DNA of 12,714 nt, from positions 1 to 12,714 of the forward strand of contig UQWT01000058.1 in the NCBI GenBank assembly GCA_900544815.1. Direction: 5' to 3'. The position numbers and the translations under genes are program-made. The DNA is from an uncultured Bacteroidales bacterium. GTDB taxonomy: Bacteria; Bacteroidota; Bacteroidia; Bacteroidales; UBA932. Below the pieces are notes generated by a model that was given only the letters and a program-made list of their open reading frames with translations, was not told where the DNA came from and made no database searches. Of the stretch, positions 8,475 to 12,714 are shown in pieces (the stretch's first letter is position 1; each line of letters begins with the position of its first letter).

Positions 8475-8546
8475 GCTCCCGTAGTTTAAAGGATAGAATA
8501 TGAGATTCCGGTTCTCAGGGTAACGGTTCGATTCCGTTCGGGAGTA
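8475..8546 (+). tRNA. tRNA-Arg, anticodon CCG
   Basis: A full 72-nt cloverleaf with discriminator A. The acceptor stem GCTCCCG pairs with CGGGAGT. The D stem GTTT/GAAT is short and uses wobble pairs. The anticodon stem TGAGA/TCTCA holds the loop TTCCGGT, so the anticodon is CCG and it reads CGG. A 4-nt variable region precedes the T arm AACGG/CCGTT with loop TTCGATT. CCA is not encoded. Confidence 0.96.
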
Positions 8547-8552
8547 CAAAAA

Positions 8553-8591
8553 GAGGGTGTATCTGTTTTTTGACACACCCTCCTCTTTTTT
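8553..8591. terminator. Bidirectional terminator between tRNA-Arg and the carboxyltransferase gene
   Basis: An 8-bp stem GAGGGTGT (8553-8560) with ACACCCTC (8575-8582) is flanked by an A run at 8548-8552 and a T run at 8586-8591. It therefore serves the tRNA transcript on the plus strand and the gene ending at 8613 on the minus strand. Confidence 0.78.
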
Positions 8592-8612
8592 ATTTGATTC
8601 TTTAAAGATTGA

Positions 8613-10394
8613 TTATTCAATAAAGGCAAGGATTTCACCTTTGGCAACTTTGTCACCCTGTTTTGCGCAAACGGCAACAACTTTACCTGTCTTAGGAGCC
8701 TTAACCTCCTCAGGACCGTAGAATGCCTCAACAAAGCAGAATGGTTTGCCCTCCTCGAATGCTGTTCCAATATTAGGAGCAGTAGAGTTGTCGGCAACGT
8801 CATACTGCCAGATAACCTGGCCTTTAACTGGTGCCTGAACAGGAGTTGCGTTAGGGAATTTTGCAACAAGTGCATCGATGTCGAACTTAGGCATCTCAAC
8901 AACAGGGCGGGTGATGATGATAGGTGCGTGAGCTTTCTCCTTAGCCTGCTCGAGTTCTGCCTCAAAACGTTTCTTGGCAGCACCGCTCTTGTAGTCTCTG
9001 TACTGTCTCTCGTGCATTGCAAACTCAAACAACTCTTCGTCATCCTGACCTCTGTCCCAACCCTCGTCTTTCATCATCTGGATGAACTTAGGAAGTTCGT
9101 TAGGGAATGCATCCTGTGGATTGCCTGTGTAGAACTCAAGACCTTTATCCTTAACTATCTGAACAATCTCAGGAGCAAGTTTTCCCGGAAGAGTACCTGT
9201 CTTGCCCAAAATCATGTTCATTGTATCTTTGTCTATGTTCTTCCATCTTGGCTCTCCCTTTAGAGTGCTCATCAAGTTCATAAGAGCGGTATTCTTTACA
9301 TATTGGCTGAATGGTGTTACCAATGGTGGATAACCCAAACGAGGCCATACGTACTCTACCTCCTGGAACAACATTACAACAAGGTCGTTTATTGAAAGCT
9401 CCTTCTTGCCTTGGTTACGCAACGAAAGATTAATTGCGTTATGGAAACCTTTAAGGTCTGCCATCATAGATCCCATCATACCACCTGGAAGACCGCAACC
9501 TACAAGTAGAGATGAAGATACGTAGTTGGTTGGCTCAATGAAGTATCCAAGATAATCATCTATAAAGCTCTGAGTAAGGGTACGTGCCTCCATATAGGCA
9601 TCCATGTTAATGTCTTTAACAAGGAAACCGGCATCCTTCAACATAGCCTGAATGGTGATAACATCCGGATGTATCTTGCCCCATGAAAGCGGCTCCATTG
9701 CAACGTCAATGTAGTCTGCACCTGCACGCGCAACCTCAAGCATAGATGCTACAGAGAAACCGGGACCTGAGTGTCCGTGGTACTGAACCTTTATATGAGG
9801 GAATTTTGTCTTGATCGCCTTTGTTAATTCGCCCAAAAATGCGGGACGTCCGATACCTGCCATATCCTTAAGACAGATCTCATCAGCTCCATACTCAACA
9901 ACTTTCTCAACAACGCCCATGTAGTACTCTACAGTGTGAACAGGCGAGTAGGTGATACTCAAAGCAACCTGAGAGATCATGCCACCCTCTTTGGCTCCGA
10001 TGACAGAACCTTTGAGGTTTCTGTGATCGTTAAGGCCGCAGAATGAACGTGATATGTTAGTTCCCTGTTTGGCCTTTACCTTATACATTAGTTTACGTAC
10101 ATCCTCCGGAACAGGGTTCATCCTAAGGGCGTTAAGTCCACGCTCAAGCATGTGAGTCTGTATACCTACTTTGTTAAAAGGAGCTGTCCACTCTCTTACA
10201 GCTTTGTTAGGATTCTCTCCAAATAGGAGGTTTACCTGTTCGAATGCTCCACCGTTGGTCTCAACACGGTCGAAGCAACCCATATCTATGATAACAGGGG
10301 CAATTTTCTTTAGCATGTCAACTTTTGGTACATATTTGCCGGAAGATTGCCACATGTCTCTGTAAACAAGGGAGAATTTTATTTCACGTGCCAT
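8613..10394 (-). CDS. Carboxyltransferase of the oxaloacetate decarboxylase alpha / pyruvate carboxylase B type, with a biotinyl-like domain lacking the acceptor lysine
   Basis: A 593-residue protein related to OadA/PycB, which move carboxyl groups between biotin and pyruvate or oxaloacetate. Residues of about 5-270 form the TIM-barrel carboxyltransferase. Expected metal ligands are Asp13 (YRDMWQS), Lys176 (LKDMAG, the lysine that is carbamylated in relatives) and His206 and His208 (YHGHSG). The Lys-to-His spacing of 30 equals that of pyruvate carboxylase. A conserved-domain segment holds LPGGMM and Thr360 in VTPFS, the likely proton-transfer threonine. Residues 519-593 form a biotinyl/lipoyl-like domain, but where relatives have EAMKM this protein has EAFYG, so Tyr559 replaces the biotin-accepting Lys. 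Other departures are RDMWQS for RDAHQS and SWGKIHPD for SGLTSQPS. It stands alone between two tRNA genes; no biotin carboxylase or membrane OadB is nearby. Its actual reaction is uncertain. Confidence 0.88.
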   Translation of the reverse strand: MAREIKFSLVYRDMWQSSGKYVPKVDMLKKIAPVIIDMGCFDRVETNGGAFEQVNLLFGENPNKAVREWTAPFNKVGIQTHMLERGLNALRMNPVPEDVRKLMYKVKAKQGTNISRSFCGLNDHRNLKGSVIGAKEGGMISQVALSITYSPVHTVEYYMGVVEKVVEYGADEICLKDMAGIGRPAFLGELTKAIKTKFPHIKVQYHGHSGPGFSVASMLEVARAGADYIDVAMEPLSWGKIHPDVITIQAMLKDAGFLVKDINMDAYMEARTLTQSFIDDYLGYFIEPTNYVSSSLLVGCGLPGGMMGSMMADLKGFHNAINLSLRNQGKKELSINDLVVMLFQEVEYVWPRLGYPPLVTPFSQYVKNTALMNLMSTLKGEPRWKNIDKDTMNMILGKTGTLPGKLAPEIVQIVKDKGLEFYTGNPQDAFPNELPKFIQMMKDEGWDRGQDDEELFEFAMHERQYRDYKSGAAKKRFEAELEQAKEKAHAPIIITRPVVEMPKFDIDALVAKFPNATPVQAPVKGQVIWQYDVADNSTAPNIGTAFEEGKPFCFVEAFYGPEEVKAPKTGKVVAVCAKQGDKVAKGEILAFIE

Positions 10395-10450
10395 TTTGTT
10401 AATTTATTAAAGGTTATTTTAAAAATTTGTCTAATTCTGTCTAAGGACTA

Positions 10451-10458
10451 CAAAACTA
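10451..10458 (-). promoter_or_regulatory. Possible -7 element of the carboxyltransferase gene
   Basis: The minus strand reads TAGTTTTG, an exact TAnnTTTG match, giving a leader of about 50 nt before the ATG at 10394. No clear TTG is seen at the -33 position. Confidence 0.42.
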
Positions 10459-10709
10459 AGAAAAAAAATCCATCCTAAAATGTTAATTGTAAGAAAAATT
10501 TGCATATATTTACAGTCTGAAAATTTTACTTAACATGCCGTAGAAGTTGAGCTTTTTTAATGGGAGCCATTTAACGGGATGTTAATCAATTTTTTTTGGG
10601 CCAAAGATTTGGATTATAAAACTGAACAAGAAGGTCTTTAAAATTAATTTATCCAAGGTAAGATATCAAAGATTTTCATTGTGAGAGAGAACGGCTATAA
10701 GACTTTCTC

Positions 10710-10743
10710 AAATTTTTAATTATCATTTTGAAATTAAAAATTT
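10710..10743. repeat. Perfect 12-bp AT-only inverted repeat upstream of tRNA-His
   Basis: AAATTTTTAATT (10710-10721) and AATTAAAAATTT (10732-10743) are perfect reverse complements separated by 10 nt. The right arm overlaps the first two bases of the -33 box of the tRNA-His promoter (10742-10745). It may be an upstream promoter element or a protein site, or chance in AT-rich DNA. Confidence 0.6.
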
Positions 10744-10771
10744 TGATAGTCTGAAATTATTTGTATCTTTG
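10742..10771 (+). promoter_or_regulatory. tRNA-His promoter
   Basis: TTTG (10742-10745) and TATCTTTG (10764-10771) are exact matches to the Bacteroidota -33 and -7 elements with an 18-nt spacer. Transcription would start near 10775, about 15 nt before the tRNA. This is the best promoter in the window. Confidence 0.78.
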
Positions 10772-10789
10772 CAGTCCTAAAGAACAAAT

Positions 10790-10864
10790 GGTGAATGTAG
10801 CTCAGTTGGTTAGAGCGCTGGTTTGTGGCACCAGAGGTCGTGGGTTCGAGCCCCATCTTTCACC
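10790..10864 (+). tRNA. tRNA-His, anticodon GTG
   Basis: Cloverleaf with acceptor GTGAATG/CTTTCAC, D arm GCTC/GAGC, anticodon stem CTGGT/ACCAG around loop TTGTGGC (anticodon GTG), and T arm GTGGG/CCCAT with loop TTCGAGC. The histidine hallmark is present: an extra G at position -1 (10790) opposite discriminator C73 (10864). The acceptor stem has a U6-U67 mismatch. CCA is not encoded. Confidence 0.96.
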
Positions 10865-10870
10865 CTTTAG

Positions 10871-10901
10871 AGAGGATGACCAATATTTTAGGTTGTCCTC
10901 T
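10871..10901 (+). terminator. tRNA-His terminator
   Basis: AGAGGATGACC (10871-10881) pairs with GGTTGTCCTCT (10891-10901), an 11-bp stem with two G-U pairs and a 9-nt loop. It is followed by TTTCTTTT. Confidence 0.75.
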
Positions 10902-10923
10902 TTTCTTTTATCTGTCTTATTTT

Positions 10924-10942
10924 TATTTTTGTCCCGACAAAA
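10924..10942 (+). promoter_or_regulatory. Possible -7 element overlapped by a palindrome
   Basis: TATTTTTG (10924-10931) matches the -7 consensus but no -33 box is seen at normal spacing. It overlaps a perfect inverted repeat, TTTTGTC-CC-GACAAAA (10927-10942). This could be a repressed promoter for the gene at 11161, with a leader of about 225 nt, but the support is weak. Confidence 0.25.
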
Positions 10943-11034
10943 CTTTTATCCGCATGGAATGTTTATGACTGTGGGAAATTAAATAGTAACATGAAAAAAA
11001 TAAGTTGCCCCGGATTAAGAGAATATTTTAGGGG

Positions 11035-11107
11035 ATAGATCTATTTTCGAAGAAGGATTGTGCCGGTGGCACATGACTGATGAGAAAAGAGATATAGACC
11101 GAAAAGA
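11035..11107 (+). other. Possible structured leader upstream of the DUF308 gene
   Basis: Within this stretch are a 10-bp palindrome ATAGATCTAT (11035-11044), a perfect 6-bp hairpin TGTGCC-GGT-GGCACA (11059-11073), and an enclosing pairing TTTTCG (11044-11049) with CGAAAA (11100-11105). The elements nest, which suggests a folded leader or small RNA. It matches no riboswitch class I know, and no gene is visible in 10902-11160. Confidence 0.25.
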
Positions 11108-11160
11108 TTCCTTAAGATGATGCAGGTTATTTTTTGAGGGTTACATAATCAAAAGTAACT

Positions 11161-11688
11161 ATGTTTAATAATTCTTCTGTATTCAAGGGCGCTGTCTCAT
11201 TGGTTTTGGGATTGTGTCTGGCGTTTTGGCCTGTGTATACGTCGGCTCTTATTGTAAAGATAATTGCAGGTTTTCTGCTGTGTGTTGGCATTTTTATGAT
11301 GATAGGCTTTCTAAAGGCGGAGAAACAGGGGTATATGGTCTCTCTCAACTTTGTAGCCATGATAGCAAGCATAGTGCTCGGGCTGCTGATCTTTATCTTT
11401 CCGGTTTTCTTTCTTAACCTGCTGTCATTCCTGTTTGGCGTAGTGCTTATTTTGGTAGGGGCGTCCCAAGTCTTTGCTTTGTCGGGAAGCAAAATAACAG
11501 ACTGGTCGTACTATCTTACCCCTGTAATTGTAATATTGTGCGGTTTGATAATGTTCTTTCTGCCGTCGGATGCAACAAAAGGGATTACAATATTCTTTGG
11601 GCTGGTGATGGTTGCTTACGGAATATCTGAAATAGCCGCAAACGCAAGGGTGAACAAAGAGCTTAAAAAACTTGGTTTGAAAGAGTAG
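11161..11688 (+). CDS. DUF308/HdeD-like inner membrane protein
   Basis: A 175-residue, six-helix membrane protein (helices near 9-25, 28-50, 60-80, 83-107, 117-134 and 140-160). Three internal repeats are visible, each a hairpin of glycine-rich helix, a turn with proline, and a second glycine-rich helix: LGLCLAFWPVYTSAL, LGLLIFIFPVFFLNLL and CGLIMFFLPSDATKG. This threefold pattern is the mark of the DUF308 family that includes the E. coli acid-resistance membrane protein HdeD. The C-terminus is a short charged tail. The family is poorly characterised; a role in acid resistance is known only for HdeD itself and I do not claim it here. The gene lies 22 nt before the CHR transporter pair, but a promoter-like element lies in that gap. 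Confidence 0.85.
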   Translation: MFNNSSVFKGAVSLVLGLCLAFWPVYTSALIVKIIAGFLLCVGIFMMIGFLKAEKQGYMVSLNFVAMIASIVLGLLIFIFPVFFLNLLSFLFGVVLILVGASQVFALSGSKITDWSYYLTPVIVILCGLIMFFLPSDATKGITIFFGLVMVAYGISEIAANARVNKELKKLGLKE

Positions 11689-11703
11689 TTTTGTCTATTT
11701 TTG
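11672..11703 (+). promoter_or_regulatory. Likely promoter of the CHR transporter pair
   Basis: TTG (11672-11674), inside the end of the DUF308 gene, is followed after 21 nt by TATTTTTG (11696-11703), an exact -7 match. The predicted start site falls within a few bases of the ATG at 11711, so the transcript would be leaderless or nearly so. Confidence 0.5.
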
Positions 11704-11710
11704 CAGCGCT

Positions 11711-12280
11711 ATGAATATATACCTGCAAATTTTTTGGACTTTTGCCAAGATAGGGGCCTTTACCATAGGCGGAGGTTATGCCATGATTCCTATCATTCAG
11801 GCAAGTGTGGTAGATAAGAAAAAGTGGATTGAGGAGAGGGATTTTTTGGATGTACTTGCCATTTCGCAGAGCGCACCGGGGTTGCTTGCCGTAAATATTT
11901 CCATCTTTTTGGGATACAGGTTAAGGGGCGTGAAAGGTAGTATTGTGGCTACGTTAGGCAGTACTTTACCATCTTTTCTTATGATCCTTCTTATTGCTAT
12001 GTTTTTTGCCGGGTATCAAGATTATCCGGGGGTGATAAAGGTGTTTAAAGGTATAAGGCCGGTTGTTGTGGCTCTTATAGCTGTTCCTGTGATAAATATG
12101 GCAAAGAAGAGCAAGCTTAATTGGGCTACAGGGTTACTTGCGGTTGCGACAGCGGGGGCAATTATATTCTTAAAGGTATCGCCGGTGTATATTCTGCTTT
12201 TGGCGGGGGCGGTTTTTGCTGCATACAAGATTGCAGGTAAGATAAAGGCGGTAAAGGATGGTAAGGAGGGGAAGAGATGA
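11711..12280 (+). CDS. CHR-family ('chromate') transporter, first half
   Basis: A 189-residue single-domain CHR membrane protein. It opens with the family N-terminus FWTFAKIGAFTIGGGYAM (about residues 8-25). The loop WIEERDFLDVLAISQSAPG (39-57) follows, then several hydrophobic helices (about 76-100, 115-130, 137-154 and 157-174) and a lysine-rich tail. Long ChrA proteins fuse two such domains; here each is a separate gene, the short-chain arrangement, and the partner starts at 12277 with an ATGA overlap. Family members can export chromate, but many are annotated only by homology, and nothing nearby points to chromate resistance, so the substrate is unknown. The start is supported by the conserved N-terminus. 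No Shine-Dalgarno sequence is present. Confidence 0.92.
   Translation: MNIYLQIFWTFAKIGAFTIGGGYAMIPIIQASVVDKKKWIEERDFLDVLAISQSAPGLLAVNISIFLGYRLRGVKGSIVATLGSTLPSFLMILLIAMFFAGYQDYPGVIKVFKGIRPVVVALIAVPVINMAKKSKLNWATGLLAVATAGAIIFLKVSPVYILLLAGAVFAAYKIAGKIKAVKDGKEGKR
12264..12270 (+). promoter_or_regulatory. Shine-Dalgarno sequence of the second CHR gene
   Basis: GGAGGGG ends 6 nt before the ATG at 12277, inside the end of the first CHR gene. It supports translational coupling through the ATGA overlap and fixes the start of the second gene. Confidence 0.65.
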
Positions 12281-12714
12281 TCTATTGGGAGCTTTTCTAT
12301 ACATTTTTTATTATAGGTGCATTCACCTTTGGCGGCGGGTATGCCATGCTGTCGCTTATACAGAATGAAGTTGTTGTGAAACATGCATGGATTACGGCAG
12401 AGCAGTTTACAGATATGGTGGCCATATCTCAGATGACTCCGGGACCAATAGGGATAAACAGTGCAACATATATAGGGTATACGGTTACAGACGGAGTCTT
12501 GGGCTCCATAGTTGCTACGGTTGCGGTATCGTTGCCGTCATTTATCCTTGTCCTTATTATATGCAAGTTGTACAGCAAGTTTAGCAAGAGCAAGATTTTT
12601 GAGGAGATGCTAAAGGCATTGAGACCTATTGTTATTGGTATGATTGCGGCAGCTGCAGGTATTCTTGTCACAGATGAAAACTTTATTGATTGGACATCGT
12701 GGGTGCTTTTTGGG
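12277..12714 (+). CDS. CHR-family ('chromate') transporter, second half (3' end cut off by window edge)
   Basis: An open frame of 146 codons from the ATG at 12277 to the window end without a stop. It starts MIYWELFYTFFIIGAFTFGG and continues GYAMLSLIQ, repeating the GAFT-x-GGGYAM signature of the upstream gene. The matching loop WITAEQFTDMVAISQMTPGP has the full TPGP motif where the first half has APGL. Hydrophobic helices follow at about 75-97 and 115-131. The start is fixed by this alignment, by the ATGA overlap with the preceding stop and by a strong Shine-Dalgarno sequence. The two products probably form a heterodimer in the inner membrane. The remainder lies beyond the window, so completeness cannot be judged. 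Confidence 0.92.
   Translation, partial: MIYWELFYTFFIIGAFTFGGGYAMLSLIQNEVVVKHAWITAEQFTDMVAISQMTPGPIGINSATYIGYTVTDGVLGSIVATVAVSLPSFILVLIICKLYSKFSKSKIFEEMLKALRPIVIGMIAAAAGILVTDENFIDWTSWVLFG

Larger units (their letters stand above)
10395..10789. other. 395-nt spacer with divergent promoters and no gene
   Basis: AT-rich spacer between the divergent carboxyltransferase gene and tRNA-His. It holds the promoter of each at its ends and an inverted repeat at 10710-10743. Open frames inside are tiny (for example 20 codons at 10579-10641) and have no ribosome site or recognisable product. I see nothing convincing in about 10500-10700. Confidence 0.7.

Noticed and set aside
8486..9043. 185-codon minus-strand open frame overlapping tRNA-Arg and the 3' end of the carboxyltransferase gene
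   Set aside because: Its start region is out of frame inside the conserved carboxyltransferase gene, and it runs through the terminator and the tRNA. The composition (Leu, Arg, Ser, Thr) is typical of a shadow frame.
9661..9700. Initial idea that the catalytic threonine of the carboxyltransferase was replaced by Lys240
   Set aside because: By spacing and motif, the proton-transfer threonine of pyruvate carboxylase corresponds to the VTPxS motif, which is present here as Thr360. The Lys240 segment is a different block.
7494..10394. nifJ, fabD and the carboxyltransferase gene as one pyruvate/acetyl-CoA operon
   Set aside because: A tRNA on the opposite strand, two terminator hairpins and separate promoter matches lie between them.
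10579..10641. 20-codon open frame in the 10395-10789 spacer
   Set aside because: No Shine-Dalgarno sequence, no nearby promoter and no recognisable product.
8475..10864. Carboxyltransferase gene flanked by two tRNA genes as a possible integrated island
   Set aside because: There is no integrase, no repeat of either tRNA 3' end, and no compositional break. The gene is a normal anaerobe metabolic gene with its own terminator.
10991..11038. 15-codon open frame starting MKKISCPG
   Set aside because: Too short, with no ribosome site and no known leader-peptide feature such as repeated regulatory codons.

Overview
The window reads as ordinary chromosome of an anaerobic member of the Bacteroidota, most likely order Bacteroidales. 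The evidence is: Bacteroidota-type promoters (TAnnTTTG at -7 with TTG or TTTG near -33), start codons mostly without a Shine-Dalgarno sequence, lipoproteins with short signal peptides, AT-rich spacers, and a one-piece pyruvate:ferredoxin oxidoreductase. No phage, transposon, CRISPR array, toxin-antitoxin pair or defence island is visible. I did not find a convincing new multi-gene system.

Layout. (1) Positions 1-336, minus strand: 5' part of ssb, cut by the window edge. A 260-nt divergent spacer follows. (2) 597-3614, plus strand: a coiled-coil lipoprotein, then 12 nt later a lipoprotein-type M3 zinc peptidase of the Dcp family. (3) A symmetric bidirectional terminator at 3632-3668 separates these from convergent nifJ (3688-7218, minus), which encodes a 1176-residue pyruvate:ferredoxin oxidoreductase. 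(4) fabD (7494-8381, minus) lies upstream of nifJ, separated by a hairpin, a likely nifJ promoter and a leader with inverted repeats. (5) fabD is divergent from tRNA-Arg(CCG) (8475-8546, plus). A second bidirectional terminator separates that tRNA from a 593-residue carboxyltransferase (8613-10394, minus) of the oxaloacetate decarboxylase alpha / pyruvate carboxylase B type. (6) A 395-nt spacer leads to tRNA-His(GTG) (10790-10864, plus), which has an excellent promoter and terminator. (7) A structured AT-rich spacer precedes a three-repeat DUF308/HdeD-like membrane protein (11161-11688). A two-gene CHR-family ('chromate') transporter follows (11711-12280 and 12277 to the edge).

How the genes relate. 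nifJ, fabD and the carboxyltransferase all concern pyruvate, acetyl-CoA or malonyl-CoA, but each appears to have its own promoter and they are not one operon. The two CHR halves overlap by ATGA and surely work together. The two lipoprotein genes are probably co-transcribed.

The most notable observation is in the carboxyltransferase. Its catalytic residues look intact, but its C-terminal biotinyl-like domain has tyrosine (Tyr559) where the biotin-accepting lysine should be.
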